A stretch of DNA of 58,242 nt from Welwitschia mirabilis (GCA_051453625.1 JBOZIK010000001.1:81570959-81629200), one strand, 5' to 3'. Counted from the stretch's first letter, positions 35,185 through 48,439 are shown. Notes: generated from the letters alone by a model not told the origin. A program made the numbers and translations.

Positions 35185-36184
35185 GAAAAATAAGCTTATC
35201 ATTTCTTCTTTTTTCTTTTGAAAATAAAAGGATGTTCTTCACTCGGTTCTGATTCTTCTAATTTTTTAGCCAACTAGGCTGATTGCTTTTCATATTCTGA
35301 GGTAGCTAAGACTTTTTGTTGCTCTTCCTATAAAATAAGATCATTTAAATCTATAGTCTCTGTATTTTATGGTTCTTTAGTTACCGCATTTTTACCTCTA
35401 CCTTTTTCTTTTGAAGGAGCCTTTGGTTGTTTTGATTCTCCTCTATTTCTTTTAGGAGCTAAAGGAATTCTTGTTTTAGAACTTTGATGTACATGTTTTA
35501 GTTCTAGAACTACTTAAACTTGTAATCCTATTTTTTATGGTTGTTTTAATAGGACTGTATATATTTCTAATGTATCTTTGTTTTTTAACTTTGAGAATAT
35601 ATCTACCAAACTACCTCTGGGTATCGTTATATTCTTTATAATTCTATCTCTAAATGAACATAGCTACTGAAGATCTAGAAAAGACATTGTAAAATGTTTT
35701 ATGTCTATTTTACATTGTTTTATTATTTTACAAAGTTTTGTTACTATATCATTTAAAAGATTCTTAAATTTCTCTATAGAGACTTCATTTCATTTTTATA
35801 TAAATTTATTTTTAAAGAATTAACCTCTTTTTTACAAGTATCAAAAACTCTAATCAACTTTGATTACCTCCTAGTGATCTTTTGAATAATACTTTAATAA
35901 AATCATATAACTTTTGGGGATAGTAATCAAGGATTTAAGGAACTATTAATTACGCATGACCAAAACTAATTGATTTACCTAACTTAATCTCCATTAGGCG
36001 TAGTTTATGTAGTAATGTAATATTTTATTTTTTTAAATTTTATATAATAATTTGAGTAGGTTCTAGGCATATTAATCTAATATCCTTTTTCAACTCTACA
36101 TAAGATTCTTTCAAATCATATGCAACAGTTAGTTTTATTTTATTTTCAATTTTAGTAGATAGATTTCAAGTAGCTAAAGGAATA

Positions 36185-36256
36185 TCTTATATTGAATTTA
36201 CTATCCTTTTCATCTTCTCTTCTTATATTGAATTTACTATCCTTTTCATCTTCTCT
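36185..36256. repeat. Perfect 36-bp tandem duplication in ORF E
   Basis: Units 36185-36220 and 36221-36256 are identical. At 36 bp (12 codons) the duplication keeps the frame of E. Perfect identity in decayed surroundings suggests it is recent. Confidence 0.9.
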
Positions 36257-36345
36257 TTTACTTCTAAGATCATATGCTTAACAACTAGATCTTAATGAAG
36301 TTGATGACCAAAAAATATTGTTCTTTCTATCCTATTCTTTAGAGC

Positions 36346-36350
36346 CTTAT
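36346..36350. repeat. Left target-site duplication of element B
   Basis: CTTAT, identical to 54573-54577 on the other side of B. Confidence 0.85.
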
Positions 36351-37491
36351 TGTTATGGTGTGTGCCTATGAAAACATTACATCCCTTATCAAATCCTATC
36401 AATTACAAATATATTTTCTTTTAAGGTTTAAAATAAAAATCATAATTTAAGAAAAGTAAAAACACTATGTAATGCAAATGCAAACTACTCTAAATGAAAT
36501 ATTTATCAAAGAATCAAATATCTATCATTAAAATTAGCCCTGTATAGCCTTGATCAATTAAGAAAACTATCACTAATCCTAAATAACCTAGGCTATCAAG
36601 TATGTCAAACATGATATGGAAAACATGCAATGATTACTCTAGGAAATATAAAATGTAATTTAATGCAATCTTCAAACTAATGTTTTTAACCTCGGCAAAT
36701 GTTGTTCTTAATGACCTATATCAATTATGAAACTATCACGAAATCATAATCAACATAAATCATAAGGTACATGTATATGAATATATAAAACTAAAAGAAT
36801 ATTTTTATTAGAGTCAAACCAACATCTTATTACAAAGTAGTAGCACCTCAATAAGGAGAGATAGTTAAATACCAAGGAATACTCCTCTTTGTAACTAATG
36901 GACTGATCTTCTACCCTTTAATCTTTTATCATGAGAATTTTTTAGCCAAAGAAGATGATCAAGATTGAAGATAAATATGTATTTATTTACAATGATAAAC
37001 TCTAAGAATAATAGATCTAATAGACACAACTAAAACTCTAATGATGTATAGAAGTTGCATAATGTATTGCACAAGTTTGATGAATTTGGTGCATTAACTA
37101 GCTTTAAGTATTATCTTGCTAATCATCAAAATAATGATGGGATGATGCCATATCAAGAGAGTTCTTCATTTCACTTCCATTATTAGTCTATTCAGCATTC
37201 TTATCAACAATGTGCAGTGTTCTCTAGGTGGCCATTGAGATGATGAAGTGGATAATTGACTTGTTAAGACTTTTCATCAAGTTAAATTAGCCTTGCAAGT
37301 CATTAATTCCTCCTCGTAATTTGCAGTATCAAAAATCATTTAGAATGCCTTCAAGTGCGCTGGTAATTATGCATTTTTGTTATTTTCTCCTTGACATTTA
37401 ATAAAAATTATTTTTCACTTAAGCTTGGTTAAATTTCTTATTAGAAAACTTAAAATACACCATTAAAAACATATAATTTGGCATTGCAACA
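36351..37491 (-). repeat. 3' LTR of element B
   Basis: Plus orientation TGTTATGGTGTG...GGCATTGCAACA, 1141 bp. It matches 44288-45048 plus 54156-54572. Quasi-palindromes lie near 37099-37149 and 37213-37260. Confidence 0.88.
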
Positions 37492-37506
37492 TAGCTCCTC
37501 ACTTAG
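37492..37506 (-). promoter_or_regulatory. Polypurine tract of element B
   Basis: Minus strand CTAAGTGAGGAGCTA directly before the 3' LTR. It is equivalent to CTAAGTAGGGGGCTA in C. Confidence 0.65.
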
Positions 37507-40500
37507 TCTTACTAGCCCTTGACAAAGTTGGTGAATAACTATATGTATTAGCCAAATTTATTAAGATAAACATTAACTAGAAATATGTAAATCAAGTTTA
37601 GAATTTTCATTATATAGGATTAAATTTAAAAATCAAATAAACTAATTATTTTACTTTGTAGATAATATGATCATGATATTTTCTAATATGTTATTTGGAT
37701 GATTATGAAAAATGAGAATATTTTCAAAATCATTCTGTAAAATCAAATGTCTACAACTATGCTTATCACAAACAAGATTAAAATACTTACTTATAAGTTA
37801 GCTACCCCACTAATAACTTTTAGCATATCAACAAGATAAAGATTAAATTTTATAATAAAGAGAATCATTATAACAAATAATCATAATAACTTAGATAAAT
37901 GATGTACATGTATTATTAAAAAATGTAATGACTCAAAAATGATCTTTATTATTCAAACATTGAGTTTTTAAGCACAATCTACAAGGAAGAATATATTAAA
38001 AATAAACAATCATAACATTATTCCCCTTATTCATGATCTCAGGAATTACTTGATTCATTCCTATAAGGAAAACAAACTATAGATATTCTACTATCAATTA
38101 CATGTTTTATTAAATAGTATCCATAATTCATATCACTTAAATAATAGGAAAGTAGAATTGGACAAGTACATTATAGATATCTATCATGAAAATTCAAAAT
38201 AACCATTTAAAATTTAAAATGTTACTTAAAATATCTTAAAATATATGTCTTGCACCTCCCCACAAGTGAATTAATACATCCTATATTGCATTAATGTAAG
38301 AAGAAAAAAATCAATACACAAGTTAAGTACAAGTAAGTAAAATAGGTGGGATTTAAAGTAGTACACTGTGCAAGAAATGAAGGGTTAGGAAGAGTTAAAA
38401 AAAAGATGAAATGAAAAATTTTATGTCTTAAAAAACACCAATGTATTATATTGCTAGTCATTTAGATGATAACATGGATAATAGGATTTTTAAAAAGATA
38501 AGAAGAAATAAAGTATCAATANNNNNNNNNNNNNNNNNNNNNNNNNNNNNNNNNNNNNNNNNNNNNNNNNNNNNNNNNNNNNNNNNNNNNNNNNNNNNNN
38601 NNNNNNNNNNNNNNNNNNNNNNNNNNNNNNNNNNNNNNNNNNNNNNNNNNNNNNNNNNNNNNNNNNNNNNNNNNNNNNNNNNNNNNNNNNNNNNNNNNNN
38701 NNNNNNNNNNTGAAAAGAAAATTAAAGAACTAAACTCAAAAAGAAATCAAAAGAATAGATGGGAAAAGTTAGCATCATAGACTAAGGAAACATTATTTTA
38801 TTAAAAGAAAATTAACTTTTTTAAAAAAGTATAAAATAAAAATCAATAATAAAACTGCTAAATGAGTAAGTCCCATGTATTTTTGATGAAAAAGTATAGA
38901 AATTTGAAATCTTAAAAAAAACAACTATATAAAATTAAAAAAAAAAGTAAAACTTAGGAACATAAAGAAGATTATGTATCTACCATAAATTCAAACCTAG
39001 AAAATCCTCATGAAAAAATTCATAAAATCATCTAATTAATGATGCATAACATAATATAAAAAATTCATAAAGTATCACTTAAATAAGAAGTGATTATGAT
39101 GATGCTAAGTACCTAATGTTTTCAAACAATAGATGATAAGGTCATATGCTTAGAAATGGACTCATTTTCTTACACCCTAAGACACACTTAAATTCTCAAA
39201 AGTAAAATGACCATGTGAGAATACTGTAAGCTTAATGAGTTCAGGAAATAAGCAATGCCTTTAATAATAGTAGGAACTTAACTTGTCTTATAGCCTTAAA
39301 GTATTTATTATTAATTCATGATGAGGGGAGTGCAACCATAGTGAGAGAAGTAAGAACCCGCAAAGTAAGGTTAACTAACCCACTAGTGGAGTTACCATAA
39401 CTACCAATACTACCAAAGATCCCTCTTGGTAAAATTTACCTCGATGTGGTAGGACATAATGGGGACTATTTTTTTAGCATAAAAATAATAGATTATGATC
39501 ATTATTCTTCTTTTTCTTTTTCTTTTTCTTTTTTAATCTCTTTTCCTTTGAATACTTCCTTAAAATAAATCTGACGTAACCACACACTCTTGAAGATGAA
39601 GGTGAAGAAATGAGATAAAAAATAAGAAATAACATTCCCAAACAACTAAAAAATCATACCATTAAGAGAAAACATAAAAAACTTAAAGCATCTTCCTTCA
39701 AAATGAAGTTCATAGATTGTTGAATGTCTTAATATTGGGTGAATCTAATCTTATTACTTTGAAATGCCCAACTAAAATTACTAGTTATGGTAATTTCATA
39801 AAGTAAAATATAAGTCAAGTTAAAGATATTTAAGTGATAGTATGACATCCATCAAAAAAATAAGCAAAGAAATAATTTAGATAATGGTCGAAAGACTTTC
39901 TAAAAAATTACTTCTATCATGTTGAAGTCTTTTAATAACTCATGGATTTTTAACCTTTGTCCATTTTTTTTGGATTTTCCTAGTGTTTAAATTATAAATC
40001 TCAATTGAGACATTAAGATGTACTTTTTCTAAAAGATAAGGATCTAATCGTGTAGAGGTTAACTTTCTTAAAATAGAAACTAAAGAACAAAAACATAACA
40101 ACACAAAATCAAAAAAAAAAAAATACCAAAGCAAACTAAAAATAAGTTTTATTTAATTTCTAAATTCTATTTAACACTTTAAGAAAGAAAAAGAAAAATA
40201 AGGAAGAATTTTATTCAAGTCCTAGGATATTGTACTTTCTCAAGAAAATAAGAATCAATCTAAATGAAGACTAATTAATAAAACATAAGAGGTATATATG
40301 CATGACAAGGTAGAATTTTAATTCCATAAAATTTATTTGAAATATGAACGATAAATAGTTTAGATAATTCATGGAAGAATAATTTCTTATCAAACACATG
40401 GTATGAGGAGTTATAATGATAGATTTCATCTAAAGATTGATATTAAGAATAAAAAAGATTATTACAAATCTAAAAATTTGAAGGAAGCTTCTTAGGATGG
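37507..40500 (-). other. 3' noncoding region of element B
   Basis: Matches the same region of C (46565-49400) and the start of A (1-527). It contains a 189-N gap (38522-38710), a TC-rich tract (39503-39535) and a decayed quasi-palindrome near 38451-38486. The open frames at 38441-38713 and 39940-40134 are not supported as genes. Confidence 0.65.
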
Positions 40501-41000
40501 ACAATGAAGATATGTTTAAAATATTTAATAATTTTTCTAAGTCTCAGCTCTAAGCATGGATTATAAAAAAGATGAGGTTTTTGAAAGTTTAGAAGTGTAA
40601 GATATCCCAAGTCATACTTTTGAAAGGAGTTATCATTAAAAGCATAAGCTAAAAAGGATCTAGTATAAGAGGAAACGATGTTTCTTTAAATGTTCTTAAA
40701 AGAATAGGATGGAGGAACATGGGTAGACCCTTTAGGTTTAATTGATGTATTGGAAATAATAATTCTACTTTTTATCAAGTTTGGTTGAAATTTTATAGAT
40801 TCTTCATTATTCCTCATCTCCTTCTTATTGTTTTTATTCTTACTATGTTGAATACTTTTTGTATTTTTATTATAGGTAATTATATCTTCCTTTTTTACAT
40901 TATTCTTATTTTTCTTTTATTAAATTATTCTTTTTCTAATTGTGGTCTGGGATTGTCATCTAGCCAATGGTACTAGATAATGGATCATATTAAAAAATTT
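40501..41000 (-). pseudogene. Fragment of the C-type ORF in element B
   Basis: About 40560-40670 aligns with 49410-49510 of C over the block that encodes the end of C's unrecognised ORF (sharing a TTATCATTAAAAGCA-like core). The stretch up to about 40950 resembles C's low-complexity part (49780-49990). In B this fragment follows protease directly, where RT would be expected. The plus-strand open frame at 40785-40976 is its shadow. Confidence 0.55.
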
Positions 41001-41260
41001 TTTAATTAAGTTCACATGTTAGACTGCTTTCCTATTAATATATTTTACTTCTTCATCCTTGTGACCAAAGATATTTATTTTTGTTGGATTATTATGCAAA
41101 GTTTAGTCTTGTAGAATTCTTAATTTATCTTTAACAAAATGACATTTGTACAAATAAAGCTGGTCGATCTCCTTTTTCTATGTTTTCCTCATTGCCCATA
41201 TCTTTTTTTGTAGCATTGAAAACTATAATAATGTATTTCTTATTACCAATGTGACATTCC

Positions 41261-41761
41261 ATTAATCCAGTTCATATGTTTATGATGCTTATGATGCAAT
41301 AAACAGTTGCACAAAAGGCTCTTCCTAAAAGTAGTGGATAACTTCTATCCTTTTGTACTTTGATTACTACCACATCTATGTAGTAGTAAGCTTTTTCTAT
41401 TTGGATGACCAATTTTCTAATAATTTCTATAGGTATCTTAGTTAATGTATCGACTAAAACTAAGGTGATTTGTATAGGTTCAATTATTTTTTCTAACCTA
41501 AGTATTTTACATACGTAAATAGGTATGATGTTTATACTTCCTCCTATGTCAATTAAAGCTTTACTAATTTTCTTATTTCCTTCTAAAGTAGTACTTACTA
41601 TTGCTACCTCAGGATCTTTAAATTTAGAAGCCTTTTGTATGACTAAGTTGGATATAGATTATGCAAAGAAGACTCTACTAGGGATAGGATGTTTTTATTT
41701 TTTTTTAACTAGGCCTTTATACAACTTAGAATATTTAGTATTTTATTGCAATAGTTTCTAA
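41261..41761 (-). pseudogene. Aspartic protease of element B, long open frame without Met
   Basis: The minus strand is open for about 140 codons (about 41720 down to 41310). It reads SKFKDPEVAIVSTTLEGNKK, then ALIDIGGSINIIPI, where the D-x-G-x-S active-site block is close to intact, then QITLVLVDTLT, LVIQIEKAYYYIDVVVIKV and YPLLLGRAFCATVYCII, followed by a stop and the NKKY.IVFNATKK end. There is no Met in the first part, as expected inside a Gag-Pol polyprotein. It is the most complete protease active site in the window. The plus-strand open frame at 41525-41761 is a shadow. Confidence 0.8.
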
Positions 41762-43265
41762 AAGGGTGAGTTGATATTATCATCTTTCATTAAGGCTTTT
41801 AAGTACTCATCAAAAGTGGGACTAGTGTTTAATCTATCAAGCTAAGGAGTAGCTTGTTTTTTCCTTTTGTTCTTTTGTGAAGGTTCATCTGAAGTTGAAG
41901 GGAAATTATATGTTTTTAAGATTTCTATATCATCCTCTTTCTCAACTTCTTCATCATTTTTAAAAGTTGAAGTCCCATAGATAGGTGGTTTTGTATCAAT
42001 TGCTTTACAATTTCTTTTTACTTCATTTAAGTTTGGAAACATTTGAATTGAAAAAGATTCTTATCATCTTTGAATGGCTAACATTGATTATTGAAATAAA
42101 TTAACTAAATTTTTCATGATTATGTTAGTATTTTTGTGTGATTTCCTTAACTCATCCATTATGTTTATAATTAGAGCATTTTAATTTTGAAAATTTAAGG
42201 AGCTTGATGGGAAGTTTTTTGGTTAGAAGTTTAAATTATTGAATCTATTCTTAAAAGGTTTTTAACATGATTATCCACTCATTCCTTATTAATATTGCAT
42301 TTGATTTTGAAAATTAGAAGACCTTTAGTTAAATGCACATACTTATTCAAGTATTTTCTATTTATATATATCACATGTTGACGTTACATTTTTTTTAAGT
42401 TGCTACTTTTGCATCTAAAATCATTTGAGTGTATTTTTTCAAAGAAGTAGTAAAGTTCTTGACTACATTTGTTTAATTATTTTGAACTTCCTCCTATTCA
42501 TGTTTTACTTACTTTAANNNNNNNNNNNNNNNNNNNNNNNNNNNNNNNNNNNNNNNNNNNNNNNNNNNNNNNNNNNNNNNNNNNNNNNNNNNNNNNNNNN
42601 NNNNNNNNNNNNNNNNNTATTTTGAACTTCCTCCTATTCATGTTTTACTTACTTTAAGTCCTTTACCATTTCACCTATAGTTTTATTTTCTTTAAAAGTT
42701 GATTTATATCAAGTTTGACTAATTTCAATAAGAACTTCTAACTACAATCATGCATTATCTAAATATAAGTTCATCAAGTTTCCACCACAAGAAAAATCTA
42801 TAAGGTGTTTAGTTTATTTATTCAATTTACTATAAAAATAATTTATTAATTATTCTTTTGAAAAGTTATTAATAGGATTGTAATGAGTAGCTATAATAAA
42901 TAATTCATGTGTTGTGGCATAATCATCATCAGGTTGTTGTTAAATGTTTATAACTTTTTTATTCTTTTTATCATTGTGTTTTCAATCATAAATATTTTGA
43001 TAAAGGATTCTTGTACTTAACTCTAGGTTTTAAGTCTTTAATGACATATGGTTCTAAGCCATAGTTTCACTCCATCTATAAGTATGCTAGAAAAGATAAT
43101 CATATAAGTTCTATCATTAATTTATTTTTAGTATTTCCTAAAGTGAACACTAATTATTCTATATCAATAATATGTTGAAAAGGATCTTCATTAGGTTCTC
43201 CTGAAAAGGTTGAATAATCATTTAAGTTTTTTAATTCTACATCATCATCAGAAGGTAAGTCAAAA
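41762..43265 (-). pseudogene. Gag and spacer of element B
   Basis: The spacer next to protease is open at 41842-42042 (NEVKRNCKAIDTKPP, then EKEDDIEILKTYNFPS), homologous to F's spacer at 10610-10879. Upstream, frames are stop-ridden but align with A's gag at the DNA level, e.g. around 43180-43250 with 7730-7788 (GGATCTnCATTA...AAGTTTTT). A 100-N gap at 42518-42617 is bracketed by identical 40-bp copies. Gag would form the particle shell. Confidence 0.6.
42478..42657. repeat. Identical 40-bp copies abutting a 100-N gap
   Basis: 42478-42517 and 42618-42657 are identical and touch the gap on both sides. Likely an unmerged contig overlap. Confidence 0.88.
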
Positions 43266-44262
43266 GAGTATTAGATTTAAAATTTTTATTAAATTCCTAA
43301 GTGGAGCCTTTATATTTGCATTATAATTTATGTTAGAAGTTCTTATCATATTTAGGATGTAAGATGATGCGAATTGTTTTTGTTTTTGTATTGTATTCAA
43401 ATTAGATAAAGAAAAATGATTTGCTTCCATAGTATTTATTTCTTTTGAAAAATCAGATTCTAAAACAATAAAAGCTAAAAAAAATCTTCTTACTCAATTC
43501 TTAGAATTCTTTGCATATCTATGGCATGCATATCTAAGTTAAGCTCAAATTTGAATAGCACTTATCTGATATTTTTCTTAATTAAGATTTACTCCCTCTN
43601 NNNNNNNNNNNNNNNNNNNNNNNNNNNNNNNNNNNNNNNNNNNNNNNNNNNNNNNNNNNNNNNNNNNNNNNNNNNNNNNNNNNNNNNNNNNNNNNNNNNA
43701 TGCATATCTAAGTTAATCTCAAATTTGAATAACACTTCTCTGATATTTTTCTTAATTAAGATTTACTCCCTCTGATACTTTTCTTTCTTACCCAAGTGTA
43801 TCATGTCCCTACATGCTCAATAATGTATTTACAATTGTTATCTCTATTATTGTTTAAACAATTACCTCAATGACTACTTCATCAAAAAAAAATGAAAGAA
43901 AAGAAAAAAAAAGAAAAATTGAGAAAAAACAAAAACAGAACTGAAACAAAAGACTCATAGTCATCTACCTATTTCATCTAGATGATAGAAAAGATGATAT
44001 CAACTTATTAAGTGATAGAAACTTGAATACAAAAACTACAAAAAAATAATAGAAAAATTCCTAACCCTAGGCTATCTTCCACTTGGTCGTCTAGACAACA
44101 CAGAGGATAATAATGCATTATTTGTATAATGAAAAATAAAAAAATTATGAAAAGAAAAACTAAAATATTTATAGTAAAAATATAAGACTGCTACAAGAAA
44201 AAAAACCTAAACCATAATTCAAGGCACTTGTCTAGGTAACAAGAATCCTCGAACTACTTATG
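43266..44262 (-). other. Leader of element B
   Basis: Noncoding. It aligns with A's leader (17294-18112). Quasi-palindromes lie at about 43956-44001 (with a perfect TCATCTAGATGA core) and 44078-44116. A 100-N gap (43600-43699) is flanked by 74-bp copies. Confidence 0.65.
43526..43773. repeat. 74-bp direct copies abutting a 100-N gap
   Basis: 43526-43599 and 43700-43773 are equal in length, differ at 3 positions and touch the gap. Likely an assembly artefact. Confidence 0.85.
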
Positions 44263-44284
44263 GTCTTTTCTAACAATGATGTAA
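44263..44284 (-). promoter_or_regulatory. Primer-binding site of element B
   Basis: Minus strand TTACATCATTGTTAGAAAAG, in the same place as the A and C sites but strongly decayed. It is recognised mainly by position next to the LTR and by alignment with A. Confidence 0.5.
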
Positions 44285-44287
44285 AGA

Positions 44288-45048
44288 TGTTATATTGCAT
44301 ATTTTTGCAAATGTTACATCCCTTATCAAATCCTGTAAATCACAAATATTTTGCAAAAAATACACACTAGTATAGATGAGAATGAACCCGAAAGACATAA
44401 TCCATTGAAAGTACTAGGCTCGAATCTAGAGAATTAGTTTTCGTAAAGTATTTTTGGTATTTTTCTTTTAAAGTTTAAAATGAAAATCATAATGCAAAAA
44501 AAGTAAATACACTATGCAATGTAAATTCAAACTACTCTAAATGCAATATCTATGTGACTATGAAATCTCCATTACCAAAATCGGTCATATATAATGTAGA
44601 TCAATTAAAAAATTATCACTAAGCCTGACCAACCTAGGATATTAAGTATGTGGAATAAAATATGGAAAATACACAATGATTAATGTAGAAAATATAAAAT
44701 GTAATGCAATGAAATTCCTAAACTAACATTTTAAACCTTGCCAAAGATTTTCCTTTATGATCTATATCAATTATAAAACTATCATGAAATCATAACTAAT
44801 ACAAACCATAAGAGACATGTAGTAAATATATATAAAACTAAAAAAAGATTTTCATTAGAGTTGAATCAACATCTTATTACAAAGTAGCAACATCTCAATA
44901 AAAAAGACACAATACAATACTAAGGAAGAATCTTCTTTACAATTAACAGATGAACATTGTACCCTTTAATCTCCTGTCAAAGGAATTTATAGTGCCAAAA
45001 AAGATGATTAAAGTTAATCAAAAAGGTGGTATTTATTTATAATAATAG
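44288..45048 (-). repeat. 5' LTR of element B, first part
   Basis: Plus orientation begins TGTTATATTGC and matches 36351-37010 of the 3' LTR. It stops where C inserted and continues at 54156-54572. Confidence 0.85.
45044..45048. repeat. Left target-site duplication of element C
   Basis: AATAG, identical to 54151-54155. Confidence 0.85.
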
Positions 45049-45230
45049 TATTATGATGTGAATTCATGCAATCCTATAGTTCTTTAGGTAAACCTATAAA
45101 TTAAATAATTTATAAAAAAACACATTTTAGTATATATGAGAGTTCAGCTGAATGTCGTAATCCCAATAAAGCACTAGGCTCAAAGTTAGAGAATTAATTT
45201 TCAAAGGTATTTTTATTATTTTATCTTTTA

Positions 45231-45460
45231 ATAACTGAAAGTAAATAATAAAGTAAATGCAATGCAAAATGAATAGAGATGAAATGTAGTGAATGNNNNN
45301 NNNNNNNNNNNNNNNNNNNNNNNNNNNNNNNNNNNNNNNNNNNNNNNNNNNNNNNNNNNNNNNNNNNNNNNNNNNNNNNNNNNNNNNNNNNNNNNATAAC
45401 TGAAAGTAAATAATAAAGTAAATGCAATGCAAAATGAATGGAGAATAAATGTAGTGAATG
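45231..45460. repeat. 65-bp direct copies abutting a 100-N gap
   Basis: 45231-45295 and 45396-45460 are equal in length, differ at 3 positions and touch the gap. The long open frames here span the N run and are not genes. Confidence 0.85.
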
Positions 45461-45938
45461 AAAATGGAAATGAAATGAATTTGACTTAGAACCTAGTTCT
45501 TCTATTACAAGAACTAGATCTCTACAACTCAAGTCAATTAAGAAGAGTTTTTCAGGAGTTTCTAACCAATGTGAACTATGAGATAAACCAAGTAAAATAT
45601 GCAATATGCAATATGAAATTAAAATGAAATAGCAATGCAAATCTAATATTAACCAAGGTCAATCTTAAGAAAGGTTTCCTTTATGATCTAAATAAATCAT
45701 AGAATTGTCACTTAACTATGATCAACTTAAACTATAAGGGACATTCACAGAATTAGAAGGAAAAGAGCAATTTTATTAATCCACTTATAATAGAATAATA
45801 GCACCATAATGGAAGAGACTCAGCCTAATACCAAGAAAACTCCTTTTTGTAGCCACTGGATGGATCTCTTACCCTTCAATCTTTTGTCATATGCATATCA
45901 AGTATAAACGATGGTTTAGAAGTAAGGATAAGAGAGGG

Positions 45939-45946
45939 TATTTATA
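45939..45946 (-). promoter_or_regulatory. TATA box in C 3' LTR
   Basis: TATAAATA on the minus strand, in the same place as 52321-52328 and 53448-53455 in the other LTR copies. Confidence 0.55.
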
Positions 45947-46549
45947 TTTTTGCATTAAAAGTTCTAGAAATATAATCCTAGAAGTCAGAGAGATAACCCT
46001 AATAGCCCAAGTAGGGCTTGTGACTCCATTATAAGATAATTTAGCCTTGCTTATATTAAACAGTTATCATCCTGACTATTGTGTGGATGACACTAGGGAT
46101 GATGCCCCTTAACAATAAATAATTAATATTCTTTAAACTCCACAATCAACCCAATAGCTGGCTCTAAATGTGTCATCATCCCTTATGTCTTGGAAATGAC
46201 AATGGAGATGATGCTTTCCCTCGTTAGCTCCAAGCCCTACTCTAAATCATTATTGCAATAGGTAAATATAGTGTTATCATCCTAACTATCATGGGAATGA
46301 TAATGGGGATGACACCCCACCAAAGCTATTCAAGTAAAGTAAATTAACCTTTATCATCATTAGTCTTTTTTCAACATGCTAAGTATCAAAACATGTCTAA
46401 AATTCCTCTAATTATGTCAATAATTACATGTTTTTATGATCATCCTATTGACTTTTTATAATCAATAGAATTACATTCAAACCTGTATAATTGTCCTACA
46501 AAAGTACTCTAAATACACTATCAAATTCCTATAAATTAGCATCACAACA

Positions 46550-46564
46550 TAGCCCCCTACTTAG
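46550..46564 (-). promoter_or_regulatory. Polypurine tract of element C
   Basis: Minus strand CTAAGTAGGGGGCTA, immediately before the LTR's TGTTGTGATGC. The best preserved tract in the window, it fixes the orientation of the family. Confidence 0.8.
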
Positions 46565-48439
46565 TGTTGTCAGTCCCTGACAAAGTGAGTAATCAAATAT
46601 ATTATATGCCAATTTGACTAAGATAATCATCAAATGGAAAGTGGAATTTAAATTTAATTTTATCATATAGGAATAGACAACAAAAATTAATTAACTAATA
46701 CAATTACTATTGTACTCATGAGCCACATACTTAAACACATTACAATAAACTAAATAAATGTCATAAACATAAATAAATTATAGAATGTATAGATAATAAT
46801 TCAAAAAATGATAATGTATATGCATAAATTGAGAAAGTAATGCTAAAAATAATGTGTAAACTTAAGTAGTAATAATTTTAAATAATGGTGCATGAAACGT
46901 TCATTAATGTTTTCTACAAGGTAAAGATAAAAGAGTAATTATGATATTTGTTGCCTCTAGATGATATGAAACATAGGTGTTGAAAAATTAGTGAATGTGC
47001 TATTGTGCTCTTATTAAATAAAGTCCATAAAATGTATTCAAGTAACATGAAATCATATCAAAACAACTCATTCATAAATATGTATCATGAAAGTTCAAAG
47101 TAATTCTTTAAAATTTAAAAAATATAATTTTTTGCATAATATCATAGAAAAAAGCTCAGAGAAGTGTCTTATCCTCCCACAGGAAAAGCAAGATGTCCTA
47201 GATTACATAAAGTAAAAAGAATGACTGTCATCCTATCCGTCATAAGAATGATAGACATGAAATGATAACATTCAAATGAGATGTTTGAATAGGTCAGGTA
47301 AAATTTGAAAAAGATCTAATAGTAAGCAAGTAGTGGAAAAGTAGCAGAAAAAAGTAAAAAAAGGTAAAAGTGAAGAATTTATACTAAAAAACATGATCAT
47401 GAAAAAAGAGACTTATGATATCATTTAAGTAAAAGGAAGCAGCACTAAGAAGTACTCCTCAAATATATCCATGAACTCAATGAGGATTCAAGACCTGTAA
47501 GTGGACATATGCAAAAACCAAAAACCAAATAGAAAAACATTAGCATAAAACAAAAGGAGTACATCAATCAAAGTGAAAGGAAGGCATCAAAATAAAATGC
47601 TTAAAAGAAAAACAACCCTTATAAAGAAAAAATATCTAGAGAGCTACTAAATAATGAGATCATTATTATAATGTGGAAAAAGATACTATAATAACTTTAA
47701 AAATCCAAAACAAAACAATTGAGAAAAAATATACTAAAAATGGACAACGATGAACATGAAGAAGATTGCTTACCTACCCAAAATTCCACCCTAGTGAAGT
47801 TCCTTGGAAAAAATCATAAAATCACTTGATAAAAATGCATAACATAGTGTAAAAACTCATAAAGTTCCACTCAAATAGACAATGATTATGATGATGTTAA
47901 GTATGTTTAATCTTAATAAATAATAAATGATAAGATAAAAGTCTATCAAAATAAGAACTTACAAGCTATCATCTCAAAATAATACTAGAATCCAAAAAAG
48001 TAAAGTGATCATGTAAAAGTACTATGAATAAGTAAATAAAATTAGTCTAGAAAACAGGCAATGCCTTTGATGCAACCAGGGACATCATCGATCTCATAGC
48101 CTCTAAATGTAATTTTATTTTAGCATGATGAGGGAAGTGTAACCACTATCAAAGGAGTAAGGACTTACATAGCATAACTAACGGACCCCCCAGTGGAGTT
48201 CCCACAGCTAATATATTGTACTGCCAAAGGCCCTTCTTGGGAATATTTGCCTTGTTGCACTTGTGGTAGGACATCATAAGGCCCATGTTTTAAGATATAA
48301 CATGAAAGAACATGGCCTTTTTTTCTTTTCGTTTCTTCTNNNNNNNNNNNNNNNNNNNNNNNNNNNNNNNNNNNNNNNNNNNNNNNNNNNNNNNNNNNNN
48401 NNNNNNNNNNNNNNNNNNNNNNNNNNNNNNNNNNNNNNN

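Larger units (their letters stand above)
35185..36350 (-). pseudogene. ORF E, C-terminal half (split by element B)
   Basis: Read on the minus strand from 36350, frames broken by several stops give ALKNRIERTIFFGHQLH, KMILEVKEKMKRIVNSI-like repeats, TKIENKIKLTVAYDLKESYV, ELKKDIRLICLEPTQIII and LRLMEIKLGKSISFGHA. The end is a basic, low-complexity tail (KTRIPLAPKRNRGESKQPKA, KEKGRGKNAVTKEP, LAKKLEESEPSEEHP, FKRKKK). The tail looks nuclear or nucleic-acid-binding in composition. The N-terminal half lies at 54573-56090. I do not recognise the family with certainty; the overall layout (conserved N-terminal block, coiled coil, basic tail) resembles plant transposon-like or gag-like proteins. Confidence 0.5.
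45049..46549 (-). repeat. 3' LTR of element C
   Basis: Plus orientation begins TATTATGATGTG (the first G has become A) and ends GCATCACAACA. It contains a minus-strand TATA box (45939-45946) and three quasi-palindromes at 46063-46108, 46172-46214 and 46272-46317. It includes a 100-N gap (45296-45395) with 65-bp flanking copies, so the true length is near 1.34 kb. Confidence 0.88.
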
